64,000 bases of DNA. Origin: an uncultured Cyclobacteriaceae bacterium. GTDB taxonomy: Bacteria; Bacteroidota; Bacteroidia; Cytophagales; Cyclobacteriaceae. The notes beneath the pieces were generated by a model, which was given only the letters and a program-made list of their open reading frames with translations, did no database searches and was not told where the DNA came from. The position numbers and the translations under genes were made by a program. The DNA lies in assembly GCA_937146645.1 (NCBI GenBank), contig CAKZRQ010000016.1, positions 235,224 through 299,223 on the forward strand. Direction: 5' to 3'. Positions 1 through 9,928 of this stretch are shown here, one piece after another (positions within the stretch are counted from its first letter, which is position 1; the number at the start of each line of letters is the position of its first letter).

Positions 1-1774
1 CCAGGTTTTGGATTGGGATTTTAAGGGTCCGGATGTCAAGTGGTTTGTAGATGGAAAGCTAAATATCACTGAGAACATTTTCGAGAGACACCTTTATACC
101 CTCGGAGATAAGCCTGCTATTATCTGGGAAGCGAACGATCCTAATGAAGAAGGAAGAACCCTAACTTATCGGGAGCTTTTTCGAGAGGTTTGTCGATTTG
201 CAAATGCCCTTATGGAAAAGGGGATTGGTAAAGGAGATAAGGTGATCATTTATATGCCAATGATCCCTGAAGCAGCTATCGCCATGCTTGCCTGCGCCAG
301 AATTGGAGCTGTTCACTCAGTGGTTTTTGCTGGATTTTCCAGCAATGCTTTGGCCGATCGTATCAATGATTGCGATGCGAAAGCTGTTTTAACCTCGGAT
401 GGTAATTTCCGCGGGAAAAAGCAAATTCCAGTGAAGGCCGTGGTAGATGAGGCTCTCGAGAAATCCTCAGTAGAAACTGTTGTGGTTTATCAAAGAACGA
501 AGCTCGAAGTTCAAATGACTGAAGGCCGTGATTACTGGTGGCATGATCTCATTGAGGGAGAATCTACAGAGAATATCGCTGCGGAAATGGATAGCGAAGA
601 TATGCTATTCATTCTTTATACATCTGGATCTACGGGTAAACCAAAAGGGGTGGTTCATACCACTGGTGGGTATATGGTTTATACCTCTTACAGTTTTAAA
701 AATGTATTCCAGTATACTCCAGGAGATGTTTATTGGTGTACGGCGGACATTGGTTGGATTACGGGTCATTCATACATAGTCTATGGTCCATTGCTTGCGG
801 GTGCCACCACACTCATGTTTGAAGGGGTACCGACATATCCCGATCCGGGAAGATTTTGGGCCGTTTGCGAAAAGCACAAAGTAAATGTTTTCTATACAGC
901 CCCTACTGCCATCAGGGCACTTCAGGCCTATGGAACTGAACCGATAGAGGGTTATGATTTAAGTAGTTTAAAAGTTTTGGGATCAGTTGGCGAACCTATC
1001 AATGAGGAAGCTTGGCACTGGTACCATACACACGTGGGAAAGTCCAATTGTCCTATCGTGGATACCTGGTGGCAAACTGAGACAGGAGGAATCCTGATTT
1101 CACCTATTGCTGGAATCACACCGACTAAGCCAGCCTATGCGACTTTGCCTATGCCTGGAATTCAGCTTTGCATCGTAGATGCGGAGGGAAAGGAACTCAA
1201 AGGGAATTCTGTAGAAGGAAATCTTTGTATCAAATTCCCATGGCCATCCATGATTCGGACCACTTACGGTGATCACGAACGCTGTAAACAAACGTACTTT
1301 TCTACCTATGAAAATATGTATTTCACGGGTGATGGGGTCAAGCGAGATCATGACGGCTATTACCGTATTCTAGGTCGAGTGGATGATGTGATCAACGTTT
1401 CCGGCCATAGAATGGGGACAGCTGAGGTAGAAAATGCGATAAATGAGCATCCTTTGGTGATCGAGTCTGCCGTAGTAGGTTATCCTCATGACGTAAAAGG
1501 CCAGGGAATCTATGCTTATGTGATTTGTGACCTGAGCAATCGAACGGAAGATAATCTCGTCAATGAAATCAAGACGACGGTTTCTAAAATCATTGGGCCC
1601 ATCGCCAAGCCTGATAAGATTCAGATAGTACCTGGATTACCAAAAACCCGATCAGGTAAAATCATGCGTAGAATTCTAAGAAAGGTGGCTGAAAATAGTC
1701 TGGACAATATGGGTGATACTTCGACACTTCTAGATCCAGAGGTGGTAACAAAGATTATTGAGGGTAGGAAGTAA
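1..1774 (+). CDS. acs: Acetyl-CoA synthetase (AMP-forming), 5' end outside window
   Basis: Acetate-CoA ligase: activates acetate with ATP to acetyl-AMP, then transfers it to CoA in the cytosol. The reading frame is open from base 2, so the gene starts before the window; about 590 residues are visible of a usual 630-650. The adenylate-forming P-loop motif [11 protein letters not shown] lies about 200 residues in, the [10 protein letters not shown] motif follows near residue 350, and the C-terminal swivelling domain ends in [11 protein letters not shown], whose lysine is the one acetylated by Pat-type enzymes in other bacteria. The 3' end overlaps by 20 bp a convergent small ORF. Only the missing start is in doubt. 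Confidence 0.96.
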   Translation, partial: QVLDWDFKGPDVKWFVDGKLNITENIFERHLYTLGDKPAIIWEANDPNEEGRTLTYRELFREVCRFANALMEKGIGKGDKVIIYMPMIPEAAIAMLACARIGAVHSVVFAGFSSNALADRINDCDAKAVLTSDGNFRGKKQIPVKAVVDEALEKSSVETVVVYQRTKLEVQMTEGRDYWWHDLIEGESTENIAAEMDSEDMLFILYTSGSTGKPKGVVHTTGGYMVYTSYSFKNVFQYTPGDVYWCTADIGWITGHSYIVYGPLLAGATTLMFEGVPTYPDPGRFWAVCEKHKVNVFYTAPTAIRALQAYGTEPIEGYDLSSLKVLGSVGEPINEEAWHWYHTHVGKSNCPIVDTWWQTETGGILISPIAGITPTKPAYATLPMPGIQLCIVDAEGKELKGNSVEGNLCIKFPWPSMIRTTYGDHERCKQTYFSTYENMYFTGDGVKRDHDGYYRILGRVDDVINVSGHRMGTAEVENAINEHPLVIESAVVGYPHDVKGQGIYAYVICDLSNRTEDNLVNEIKTTVSKIIGPIAKPDKIQIVPGLPKTRSGKIMRRILRKVAENSLDNMGDTSTLLDPEVVTKIIEGRK

Positions 1775-1949
1775 TTCCTTTGTTTGGGTCATCATTTTCC
1801 TGCTTTTCCACTAGTTCAATCTTTGATTTGATGGATTCAGGGGAGTCTTGCTTCTGCTGATAAAAGTTATGTACGCCCACCATAAAGGCGACAATCAATG
1901 CCCAGATAAGTTTTCTGGCTGATTTCCAGAAGCTTTTCTTTTCTTCCAT
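1755..1949 (-). CDS. Small single-pass membrane protein
   Basis: A 64-residue ORF with an ATG start, a basic N-terminus, one hydrophobic stretch (about residues 13-26, [13 protein letters not shown]) and a polar, charged tail, which suggests an inner-membrane protein with a soluble C-terminus. No family is recognised. It converges on acs and overlaps its last 20 bases, and it fills a gap that would otherwise be empty. The clean N-basic/TM/charged-tail organisation argues for a real gene, but there is no homology evidence, so this stays tentative. Confidence 0.55.
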   Translation of the reverse strand: MEEKKSFWKSARKLIWALIVAFMVGVHNFYQQKQDSPESIKSKIELVEKQENDDPNKGITSYPQ

Positions 1950-2095
1950 GTTTACTCGTAAACAACTAGTATTCCAATTGATCTTTCATGTCAAATTGGC
2001 CGGCTGGTTTATTTTTCAAGAAGTAAATGTTTTGTAATCAGGCATTTAATAGGTATATTCTTATCCTTTTTTTTCGAAGTATTTAATTTTTCACT

Positions 2096-3340
2096 ATGTC
2101 TAAATTCAGAATAAATCCCGATTTAGTACTAAAAGAGAAAGTCAATTGGGAAGTCTTACAAAAGCTAAGGCCAGTTCAAATTCATCCTATCACCGTCAAA
2201 CATTGGTCTCTTGGAGGCAATAGTGGCTGGATGGGTACAAGTACTACGACGATTCGGACTTGTCCAGATGGCGTAGGTCAATTCCAGCACTTTGTACATG
2301 GTTCAATCTACTACCACCCCTCTCATGGTGCGCATGAAGTGCATGGTTCGATTAAGGCTCGATGGAAGTCTTTGGGATGGGAAAGAAGTGTTTTAGGGTA
2401 TCCTATTACTGACGAAACAAAAACTCCTGATGGTATTGGTCGGTTTAATCACTTTCAACGCGGAAGTATTTATTGGAGTCCCTCCTCTGGCGCATGGGAA
2501 GTTCATGGTGCTATTAGATCCAAGTATTCCAGCCTAGGTTGGGAGCGCAGCTTCTTACGATATCCACTAACCAATGAAACTACGACGCCTGATGGGATAG
2601 GTCGATTTAATCACTTTCAAGGTGGGAGTATCTATTGGACTCCTTCTACAGGAGCTCATGAGGTACATGGTGCAATTCGTGCTCATTGGAAATCCTTAGG
2701 CTGGGAGAGAAGCTCTCTTGGCTATCCTACTTCCGACGAAAGAGTTGTCTTTGGGGGTGATGGAAGAATATCAGATTTTCAAGGTGGAAGTATATACTGG
2801 TCTCCTACCCTAGGCACCAGGGTTCTTACAGAGAAGGTCAAGATCCATGTCAAGATTCTGACTAACCCTACTGGTTTTACTTTGAATGAACAGTTTGCTG
2901 CGATGCAGGAGGTATTTGCGGTAGCAGGGATAAGGGTAGATTGGGTAACAACAGAAAATCTTAGTCTTCCCACTCTGAATGATGTGGATGTGGGAGGGTG
3001 TACCATGGGTAGCGTGTCCTCGGAACAGACTTCCCTTTTTTCTAACAGAAACTTTGTGGGCAACAAGGAGATGGTGGTCTATTATGTAAGAAGTACTGTT
3101 CCAGCTTATAATGGCTGTGCTTCTCACCCCAGTAATAGGCCAGGTTGCGTAGTGGTTAGAAATTCAAGTAGATGGACTCTGGCCCATGAATTCGGTCATA
3201 TTTTGGGAATTCATCATGTCAATAATAATGACAGACTAATGACTGGGAATGGGACATTTAACATTACCAACCCACCTCCAAACCTCACAAATACTGAATC
3301 AAGAAAACTTCGAAACTCAAGTCTTTCTATTAAACTTTAA
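2096..3340 (+). CDS. LGFP-repeat protein with C-terminal metzincin-type zinc metalloprotease domain
   Basis: The 414 residues form two parts. Residues about 35-238 hold four LGFP-like repeats with exact 54-residue periodicity: the GSIYW/GSIYY element recurs at 69, 123, 177 and 231, each followed by an EVHG.I...W.SLGWERS.LGYP pattern. LGFP modules are known as cell-wall-associated repeats. Residues about 245-414 are a protease domain with the full HExxHxxGxxH zinc site (HEFGHILGIHH, 364-374) and a likely Met-turn (RLM, Met382). No signal peptide is visible at the N-terminus, which is odd for a wall-directed protease, so an unusual export route or intracellular role is possible. Twelve bases separate it from the next gene, probably co-transcribed. 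Confidence 0.85.
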   Translation: MSKFRINPDLVLKEKVNWEVLQKLRPVQIHPITVKHWSLGGNSGWMGTSTTTIRTCPDGVGQFQHFVHGSIYYHPSHGAHEVHGSIKARWKSLGWERSVLGYPITDETKTPDGIGRFNHFQRGSIYWSPSSGAWEVHGAIRSKYSSLGWERSFLRYPLTNETTTPDGIGRFNHFQGGSIYWTPSTGAHEVHGAIRAHWKSLGWERSSLGYPTSDERVVFGGDGRISDFQGGSIYWSPTLGTRVLTEKVKIHVKILTNPTGFTLNEQFAAMQEVFAVAGIRVDWVTTENLSLPTLNDVDVGGCTMGSVSSEQTSLFSNRNFVGNKEMVVYYVRSTVPAYNGCASHPSNRPGCVVVRNSSRWTLAHEFGHILGIHHVNNNDRLMTGNGTFNITNPPPNLTNTESRKLRNSSLSIKL

Positions 3341-3351
3341 CTTTTTTACTC

Positions 3352-3918
3352 ATGGCAAAATCAAAAAAAATTGATCCTAAATCACTTCGTCCTGGTAGAT
3401 TTGATGAAGTGGATTTTTCAAGGATAGAAGGTAGCTTGGGAAGCATTGTAGCACCTATGGGAAGTGAAATTCCAGAAGAACTAATCGCTTTTCTAAGGCA
3501 AGATGAATTGGATTATCCAGGAGCTGCGAAAAAATTTGGTGAAGATGTCCTCCCAGCCTTAGAGCTGATTATAGAGGGTCAGGATGAAAATATGGCTGCC
3601 AAAGCCACTTATCTTGCAGGATACATAGGAGGTGAAAATTCAGCGGGTGTTTTAAAGAAAGCGGCTGAGATTGGCAGTTCGACTGTAAGATTGGCAGCTG
3701 CATTTGGAGCCAAGCAGGTCAAAGGTAAAAGGGCAGAAGAGATTTTGAAACTTTCTCTCGCTGATCACGATCCCGGAGTTTTGAAGCTTGGATTGAAATC
3801 TGTGAATTCTTTGAGATTACAGAAGAACTTCAAAACTGAATTGGATAAAATATCGAAGGTTTCATTAGAGAAGGATTTAAAAGACATGGCTGTCAAATCC
3901 TTAAAAAAAGCCCAATAG
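3352..3918 (+). CDS. HEAT-like alpha-helical repeat protein, partner of the LGFP metalloprotease
   Basis: A 188-residue protein with no signal peptide and no membrane segment. From about residue 60 it consists of repeated amphipathic helix pairs (AAKATYLAGYIGG, STVRLAAAFGAKQVKG, PGVLKLGLKSVNSL) typical of HEAT or PBS-lyase-like scaffolds, which bind proteins rather than catalyse. It starts 11 bases after the stop of the upstream metalloprotease, so the two form a likely operon. The function is unknown; the pairing suggests it binds, inhibits or escorts the protease, which is inference only. Confidence 0.7.
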   Translation: MAKSKKIDPKSLRPGRFDEVDFSRIEGSLGSIVAPMGSEIPEELIAFLRQDELDYPGAAKKFGEDVLPALELIIEGQDENMAAKATYLAGYIGGENSAGVLKKAAEIGSSTVRLAAAFGAKQVKGKRAEEILKLSLADHDPGVLKLGLKSVNSLRLQKNFKTELDKISKVSLEKDLKDMAVKSLKKAQ

Positions 3919-3942
3919 CTTTTAAATCAAGCATCGGACCGC

Positions 3943-5343
3943 TTATTTGATTTCGGTATTCACTACTCCGTTTCCTAAGAAGTGGATGATGAACTCATTT
4001 TCCTGTGGATAAAAGGTAGGTGTGATTTTCAGATCTTCTACTTTAAAAGATCCGATAGGGGTGTTCAATTGTAATCGATCTTCGAATCCAGCTATGCTTT
4101 CAGTCATAACATCTCCAATGGGGAATTGGGCTCGCTTCTGCATCTGACGGATGATCTTTTTTCGCTTCAGCCAAGCTCCCGTTTCGGCTTTAAAGCTGTC
4201 GGAATCCAAATCGAAATTGATTTCTTCAAAAACAAGACTCTCAATGTCTTCGCGGTAGTTTGGTTTTCCAATTAGAAATAACTCACCCGAGATTTCCTTA
4301 CCATTCGTGCGGGTAGCTACAAAGTCCATGTTTATTCCAATCAAGGAGCCAAAGGCCTCACTTCGGAAGTTTGATGGTTGGAAGCTGGTCTTCTTATCCA
4401 CCTGATAAATCCGGTTTCCCAGATTCTCTTCTAAGAGTTGATCCATTTGCTCATAGCTCAAAGAAAGAGGAATGATGATATCGAATTGGTCCGAAGAATC
4501 TTGGTTTTTGCTTAGCTGGGGCAAAGGAAAGGCTCGGCTCGGTGCTGCATTGGCAGGATGCGAATTGATCTTTCCTTCCATGCCGAGCCAGATATTAAAA
4601 TTTTCCCCCTCATCGAAGAAGTCATACCAGCGAGCTTGGGTAGGTTGAATGGAAACAGCTTTGGCCACTCCTCTCCACTCTAACCCTACAGGTTTGCCCA
4701 CCTGCTCCCAGGCTAAGTCTACATAAGGTTTTAAGGAAAGAAGGCTCTCGCTCTCGAGTAAATTAGCCTCGGCGAATCTCTGCATCTGATCCAAAAGCAG
4801 CTTGTTTAAATCCATCTGCATTCCAAGAATATCGAGGCTTACATCTCCACCAAGGTCCAGGATCTCAAATGCAGAAACTCCAACTGACCAATCCGAATTA
4901 ATTCTGGGATCTAAAAGAACGGTTGGCTGGATTGATTCCTGAATAGGTAATCTTCCTTTTATAAAACTTCCAATTCCCGATCGCTTAAGGCCAACTTCCC
5001 CTTCTATGTTGAGCGGAATGGTGAGCTGAACTAATTGACTATCCACCGGTGTAATGGAGATCAAACCCGTTCTTTTAATTAAAATGTCTCCTTCGAGTCC
5101 ATTCCCAAAATCCATATCCTTTCCGCCATAAATATTAACTGGGACCTGAGAATTGACCACTTTTTCAAAAGTGGCCTTTGGGATTTTAATGTTTGCATTA
5201 ACCTGCGAAACAGCAGGCGGAGGTGCCAATATATCTCCTGGCTCAATAGCAGGAATACTAGATTTACAAGCAGAAAGAAACAGACCAAAAATCAGTGCCA
5301 GGAATAAAGGCCTATATTTTTTGAATGGGTGAAAAAGGTGCAT
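3943..5343 (-). CDS. DUF4403 family lipoprotein
   Basis: The start is set at 5343 because the frame upstream reads through unrelated sequence, while ATG at 5343 gives a clean lipoprotein signal with Cys26 in LFLSAC. The 466-residue product opens its mature part with a Pro-rich linker and an INV/IKIP-like segment, then long beta-rich stretches ending in an FxVxDLKITP-type segment, as in DUF4403 proteins, which look like lipid-binding SMP/BPI-like envelope folds. The role is not established. It is divergent from ytxJ with 70 bp between them and convergent with the HEAT gene. Confidence 0.8.
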   Translation of the reverse strand: MHLFHPFKKYRPLFLALIFGLFLSACKSSIPAIEPGDILAPPPAVSQVNANIKIPKATFEKVVNSQVPVNIYGGKDMDFGNGLEGDILIKRTGLISITPVDSQLVQLTIPLNIEGEVGLKRSGIGSFIKGRLPIQESIQPTVLLDPRINSDWSVGVSAFEILDLGGDVSLDILGMQMDLNKLLLDQMQRFAEANLLESESLLSLKPYVDLAWEQVGKPVGLEWRGVAKAVSIQPTQARWYDFFDEGENFNIWLGMEGKINSHPANAAPSRAFPLPQLSKNQDSSDQFDIIIPLSLSYEQMDQLLEENLGNRIYQVDKKTSFQPSNFRSEAFGSLIGINMDFVATRTNGKEISGELFLIGKPNYREDIESLVFEEINFDLDSDSFKAETGAWLKRKKIIRQMQKRAQFPIGDVMTESIAGFEDRLQLNTPIGSFKVEDLKITPTFYPQENEFIIHFLGNGVVNTEIK

Positions 5344-5413
5344 AAGTTGGGAGTCCGAAAGAAGGGAACTTTTAGAGCTTATAACGGATTGCTCAAAAGT
5401 AAGATTTAATAAA

Positions 5414-5752
5414 ATGAATTGGAATACCCTGACTAGTCCAGAACAAATTGAGGAGATCAAAAAATTGAGTGAGCAGAAGCCTGTTTTGATCTTTAAGCAC
5501 AGCACGAGATGCAGTATTAGTAGCATGTCTCTTGATCGACTGCTCAGAAAATGGCAGGATAGTGATGGTGACAAGCTAGAGCCATTTTACCTTGATTTAA
5601 TTGCCTATAGGGATATATCCGATCTGGTCGCTAGGGAGTTCGGAGTCTTTCATCAGTCCCCACAGGCCATCATTATTAAAAATGGAGAAGCTATTTACGA
5701 CAGTAGCCACTTCAATATTTCCTATCAGGACATCCTTTCTCAAAGCTCCTGA
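5414..5752 (+). CDS. ytxJ: YtxJ-type monothiol bacilliredoxin
   Basis: A 112-residue thioredoxin-fold protein of the family called 'bacillithiol system redox-active protein YtxJ'. The active-site segment is HSTRCSIS with a single Cys, and the fold continues with the P-loop cis-proline region (HQSPQAIII). Known role of the family: monothiol de-bacillithiolation or redox relay in bacillithiol-using bacteria. Its presence suggests that this organism makes bacillithiol, as many Bacteroidota do. Cytosolic, no signal peptide; the start is the first ATG. Confidence 0.9.
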   Translation: MNWNTLTSPEQIEEIKKLSEQKPVLIFKHSTRCSISSMSLDRLLRKWQDSDGDKLEPFYLDLIAYRDISDLVAREFGVFHQSPQAIIIKNGEAIYDSSHFNISYQDILSQSS

Positions 5753-5867
5753 ACCCATAGTTATATAATACCACTTATCACGGTCATTTCCCTCTCCTGT
5801 TTTAATTGAGGGCGGGTTTAAACCTTTAGCTTTTCGTAATTGTCAAAGTAGTGTAATCCCAACGTAC

Positions 5868-8720
5868 ATGGTAAGAAAATTTACTCTGCTATTATTATTT
5901 TTTGGTCTTTTCATTTTTGAAAAAGCCGATGCTCAACGCTCTCAAAATCAGAGAGCTCCAAGGAAATTTACAGGTACCGTGATCGATGGTGTGGAAAAGA
6001 AGCCCATGGTCGGTGCTAACGTCTTGATAAAAACAGTAACTGACTCACTTTTGGTGGGCACTGTCACAGGAGCTGATGGAAAATTTGAAATCGAGAGACC
6101 TCGAATTCCTGATGTAAAAGTTGAAATCACCTTTGTTGGATATCGGACCATCACTAAAACGCATAATTTTCGACAGCCTGTTGATTTTGGAGAATTGGTG
6201 CTTTTAGAAGATTCCAAAGTTCTAGGAGAGGTTCTTATTGAGGGTGAGGTACCTGTCGGCGAAATGAGAGGTGATACCACATCTTTTAACGCCAATGCTT
6301 TCAAAACTCAGGAGAATGCTCAGGCCGAAGATCTGGTTAGAAAGTTACCTGGTGTTACTATTCAAAATGGGCAAATTGAAGCTCAAGGAGAACAGGTTCA
6401 AAAAGTATTGGTCGATGGTCGAGAATTTTTTGGTTCAGACCCAAGTATAGCATTGAGAAATTTGCCAGCCGATGCGGTAGCAAGAGTCGAGGTTTTAGAT
6501 CAGAGATCGGATCAAAGCCGATTAACAGGGTTTGATGATGGGACATACACTAAAACCATAAACATCATACTTCGGGAAGACCGAAAGAATGGACAGTTCG
6601 GAAGAGTTTATGGTGGTTACGGAACAGATGATCGATACACAGGTGGAGGAAGTATCAACCTATTTTCAGGAGACCGCAGAGTATCGATTCTGGGATTATT
6701 TAACAATGTAAATCAGCAGAATTTTTCTAGTCAGGATTTGGCTGGTGTTACTGCCAATGCCTCAGGTGGTGGTGGAAGAAGACGTTTTGGTAGAAGAGGT
6801 GGTAACAGTAATTTCTTCGTTGGGAATGATATTGGAATAATCAATACGAATTCTGTTGGGCTGAATTTTAGCGATAAGTGGGGTTCAAAAGTAAACTTCA
6901 CAGGAAGCTACTTCTTTAATAATACCGGTAATACTCTCAATCAAATAACCAACAGAGAGACTGTGGTAAATGAGGATGTAAGACAGTTATATCAGGAGAA
7001 CCTTATAAACACAGTAGACAATTATAACCATAGGGTCAATGCTAGAATAGAAGCTGATCTTAATGAGAAGAACAGTATCATTGTAACACCGAATATTTCT
7101 TTTCAGAACAATCGGACCTTCAGCGATCGAGATGCACTCACTTTAGCCAGCACCGGTGATTCTTTAAGTGCTTTAAGGTCTATCTCTAATTCGGAAACCA
7201 TGGCCTTCAATATCGCCAATAATATTACCTATCGTTACAAGTTCGATAAGCGGGGGAGAACCTTGTCAACGGATATTTCTACTACATGGAATGAGCGAGA
7301 TGAAGTCTCGGATCTTTTAGCGGCTAGTAGGGATTTTCAGCGAAATCTGATTGATACTACTCTTCAGGAGACAAATGCGATTTCTAATGGATTTAACTAC
7401 AGAGTGAATTTAAGATATACAGAGCCTCTGGGTGAAAAGAGTATTGGTACACTAGAATATCGTATAGGAAACAATAAAACGTCAGCTGACCAGAAAACTC
7501 AAGTACTGGGCCAAGATCAAGACTTCTTCGAGCTGGATACTGCGTTGAGTAATGAATTTGAAAACCGATTTATCACCAATCGAATTCGTACGGGCTATGC
7601 CTGGAATAACAATGGATTCAATCTGAATTTCACAGTTGATTATCAAAATGCTCAGCAAAGAAATGAGAGCGTTTTCCCGACCGTTGGAGACTTTAATCAG
7701 GCATTTAATAATATCCTGCCAAGTGCAAATCTAAGCTACCGAAATCGCGAAAAGGGAGTTTCTTATCGAATTCGTTACCGAACCGATACGGACGAACCAA
7801 GCGTGAATGAGCTGCAGAATGTAATCAATAATCAGAACCCATTGAATATGACTGTGGGTAATCCGAACCTTGGGCAGAGTTATAACCACAACATCTTCAT
7901 GAATATGAGTAAGGTTAATCTTGAGAAATCCAGAACCTTCTTCATGTTCGTAAACTATTCCGGAACCAGTAATTTTATCGGGAGTAATACCTTTATCGCC
8001 AGTCAAGACACCTTGATTAATGGGGAAGTATTACTTCGGCCTGGAGGACAAATCACACAACCTGTCAATGTGGATGGGACTTTCAGAACTCGGTTTTTTG
8101 CGACATATGGATCCCCTATTGCGAAGTCCAAACTTCAGTTCAACATGAGGACCAGAGTTAATTTTAATCGTACCCCGGGGATCATTAATGGTGAAAAGAA
8201 CTTTAACGATAACCTTGACCTAAGCCAGGGAATCACCTTCACTAGTAACATCAGTAAGGACTTTGATTTTACTTTGAGCACTACCGGTACTTATACGATT
8301 GTGAATTCAAGTTTACAGGAGGATTTGAATAATAACTATTACATCCAAGAGTCAAATATCCGCCTGTACTATTCACCGAATGGTGGAAAGCTATTCATCG
8401 GGAATAATGTGAATAATACGCTTTATCGAGGTCTTTCAGAAGGCTTTGATCAATCTGTATGGCTTTGGAACATTGAGGCAGGTTGGAGATTTGCTAAGAA
8501 TAATAAAGCTGAGTTAAAGGCGATCGTTTTTGATCTCCTGAATCAGAATAACAACATCTCCAGAGAAATCACGGACGTGGCTATCACGGATACTTTCACC
8601 AATGTCTTAACAAGGTATGGAATGTTGACATTTACCTATATCATCGGGAATTTCAAGGAGCCTGAACCTGACGATAGTCCCTGGAGCAGAGGTCGGTCGC
8701 GAGGCGGACGGACTTGGTAG
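5868..8720 (+). CDS. Outer-membrane beta-barrel protein with carboxypeptidase-regulatory-like domain (TonB-receptor-like)
   Basis: A 950-residue exported protein with signal peptide ending near residue 22 (...KADAQ). Residues about 35-115 form a CarboxypepD_reg-like beta sandwich (FTGTVIDG...MVGANVLIKT), then a plug-like region (VRKLPGVTIQNG, KVLVDGREFF.DP) and a long barrel rich in Asn/aromatic strands, as in the OMP_b-brl_3 family. Such proteins resemble TonB-dependent transporters but often lack a SusD partner, and none is adjacent here. A Gly/Arg-rich loop lies near residues 300-320, and the tail is WSRGRSRGGRTW rather than a canonical C-terminal aromatic strand. The substrate is unknown. 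Followed by a clear terminator. Confidence 0.88.
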   Translation: MVRKFTLLLLFFGLFIFEKADAQRSQNQRAPRKFTGTVIDGVEKKPMVGANVLIKTVTDSLLVGTVTGADGKFEIERPRIPDVKVEITFVGYRTITKTHNFRQPVDFGELVLLEDSKVLGEVLIEGEVPVGEMRGDTTSFNANAFKTQENAQAEDLVRKLPGVTIQNGQIEAQGEQVQKVLVDGREFFGSDPSIALRNLPADAVARVEVLDQRSDQSRLTGFDDGTYTKTINIILREDRKNGQFGRVYGGYGTDDRYTGGGSINLFSGDRRVSILGLFNNVNQQNFSSQDLAGVTANASGGGGRRRFGRRGGNSNFFVGNDIGIINTNSVGLNFSDKWGSKVNFTGSYFFNNTGNTLNQITNRETVVNEDVRQLYQENLINTVDNYNHRVNARIEADLNEKNSIIVTPNISFQNNRTFSDRDALTLASTGDSLSALRSISNSETMAFNIANNITYRYKFDKRGRTLSTDISTTWNERDEVSDLLAASRDFQRNLIDTTLQETNAISNGFNYRVNLRYTEPLGEKSIGTLEYRIGNNKTSADQKTQVLGQDQDFFELDTALSNEFENRFITNRIRTGYAWNNNGFNLNFTVDYQNAQQRNESVFPTVGDFNQAFNNILPSANLSYRNREKGVSYRIRYRTDTDEPSVNELQNVINNQNPLNMTVGNPNLGQSYNHNIFMNMSKVNLEKSRTFFMFVNYSGTSNFIGSNTFIASQDTLINGEVLLRPGGQITQPVNVDGTFRTRFFATYGSPIAKSKLQFNMRTRVNFNRTPGIINGEKNFNDNLDLSQGITFTSNISKDFDFTLSTTGTYTIVNSSLQEDLNNNYYIQESNIRLYYSPNGGKLFIGNNVNNTLYRGLSEGFDQSVWLWNIEAGWRFAKNNKAELKAIVFDLLNQNNNISREITDVAITDTFTNVLTRYGMLTFTYIIGNFKEPEPDDSPWSRGRSRGGRTW

Positions 8721-8734
8721 GCCAATGAATTATG

Positions 8735-8764
8735 AAGCAGGATTTACTTCCTGCTTTTCTTTTG
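8735..8764 (+). terminator. Rho-independent terminator after the outer-membrane barrel gene
   Basis: An 8-bp perfect stem, AAGCAGGA (8735-8742) with TCCTGCTT (8749-8756), six-base loop, followed by a T-rich run. It sits 14 bases after the stop codon of the barrel gene and separates it from pheS. Confidence 0.8.
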
Positions 8765-8793
8765 CCCGGAAAAGATGAAAACTCTTAGCTTTG
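8762..8793 (+). promoter_or_regulatory. Bacteroidota-type promoter of pheS
   Basis: TAGCTTTG at 8786-8793 fits the Bacteroidota -7 consensus TAnnTTTG exactly, and a TTG at 8762-8764 lies 21 bases upstream, within the accepted spacing for the -33 element. A start near 8800 would give a leader of about 15 bases before ATG 8815. Confidence 0.6.
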
Positions 8794-8814
8794 TAGCTTG
8801 ATTTGACGCAAGCG

Positions 8815-9846
8815 ATGTATCAAGAAAAAATAGAAGAGATCAAAGCTGCCATCGCTGCAGCGAGTGCGAATACCAAGGAGGAATTGGAAGCTTACAGGAT
8901 GGAGTTCATCTCCAAAAAGTCTGTAGTCGGTCAGTTGTTTGGGATGATGCGCGAGATCCCTAATGAAGAAAAAAGAGCCTTTGGTCAATTAGTAAATGGA
9001 GTGAAGCAGGCGGCTGAAGCCAAATTCCAGGAATTGATCGAAAAGGTTAACTCTGGGAGTAAGAGCTCGGGCCGGAGAGGTTTAGACCTCACTTTGCCTC
9101 CCGGTAATCAGGCGATGGGATCTATTCATCCGCTTACAGCTACCCGAAGAAGGATCATTGAGATTTTTGAACGAATTGGGTTTAACCTTTCAGAAGGCCC
9201 GGAGATTGAAGACGATTGGCATAATTTCACCGCCTTGAACTTTCCGGAAAATCATCCGGCCAGAGAAATGCAGGATACGTTCTTCATTGAAAAGAATCCT
9301 GATATTGCATTGCGGACGCACACTTCATCTGTGCAGGTTCGTGTGATGGAAAATCAAAAGCCACCAATTCGAACGTTATCTCCGGGTCGAGTTTACAGGA
9401 ATGAAGCGATTTCTGCCAGGGCTCACTGCATATTCCATCAGGTGGAGGGGCTGTATGTAGACGAGAACGTGGGTTTTGCGGATTTGAAGAATACCCTTTA
9501 TCACTTCGCAAAGGAGATGTTCGGGAAAGATACCAAGGTCAGATTTAGACCTTCCTATTTCCCATTCACAGAGCCTAGTGCAGAAATAGATATCTCTTGC
9601 CTGATTTGTGGAGGTAAAGGCTGCAATGTTTGCAAAGGAACTGGATGGGTAGAAATCGGGGGATCCGGTATGGTCGATCCAAATGTTCTTGAAAACTGCG
9701 GAATCGATTCTAAGAAGTATACTGGATTTGCTTTTGGAATGGGAATCGAGCGAATTACCATGCTAAAGTATCAGGTCAATGACCTCAGGCTGTTCACTGA
9801 AAATGATGTTCGTTTTCTGAGGCAGTTTGGCTCACTTATGACTTAG
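8815..9846 (+). CDS. pheS: Phenylalanine-tRNA ligase alpha subunit
   Basis: Class II aminoacyl-tRNA synthetase subunit that binds Phe and ATP; works with PheT, which is not in this window. The ATG at 8815 is preferred to an upstream in-frame TTG because it follows the promoter at the right distance and gives the usual N-terminal coiled coil; 343 residues. Motif 2 (RVYRNEAISARAHCIFHQVE) and motif 3 (GFAFGMGIERITML) are intact. A four-cysteine segment (CLICGGKGCNVCKGTG) lies between them, as seen in some PheS proteins. Transcribed alone and closed by a terminator. Confidence 0.96.
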   Translation: MYQEKIEEIKAAIAAASANTKEELEAYRMEFISKKSVVGQLFGMMREIPNEEKRAFGQLVNGVKQAAEAKFQELIEKVNSGSKSSGRRGLDLTLPPGNQAMGSIHPLTATRRRIIEIFERIGFNLSEGPEIEDDWHNFTALNFPENHPAREMQDTFFIEKNPDIALRTHTSSVQVRVMENQKPPIRTLSPGRVYRNEAISARAHCIFHQVEGLYVDENVGFADLKNTLYHFAKEMFGKDTKVRFRPSYFPFTEPSAEIDISCLICGGKGCNVCKGTGWVEIGGSGMVDPNVLENCGIDSKKYTGFAFGMGIERITMLKYQVNDLRLFTENDVRFLRQFGSLMT

Positions 9847-9868
9847 ATTATTAAATAGATCAAAAAAT

Positions 9869-9896
9869 AAAAGCTCGGAATTTTCCGAGCTTTTTT
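9869..9896. terminator. Bidirectional terminator between pheS and ccmF
   Basis: Perfect stem GCTCGGAA (9873-9880) / TTCCGAGC (9883-9890), extended by A4 (9869-9872) against T4 (9891-9894) and followed by T-rich sequence. The A/T flanks let it serve both convergent genes. Confidence 0.88.
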
Positions 9897-9928
9897 GTTC
9901 TTAGACTTCAAGGTTCAGAATTTGGGTT

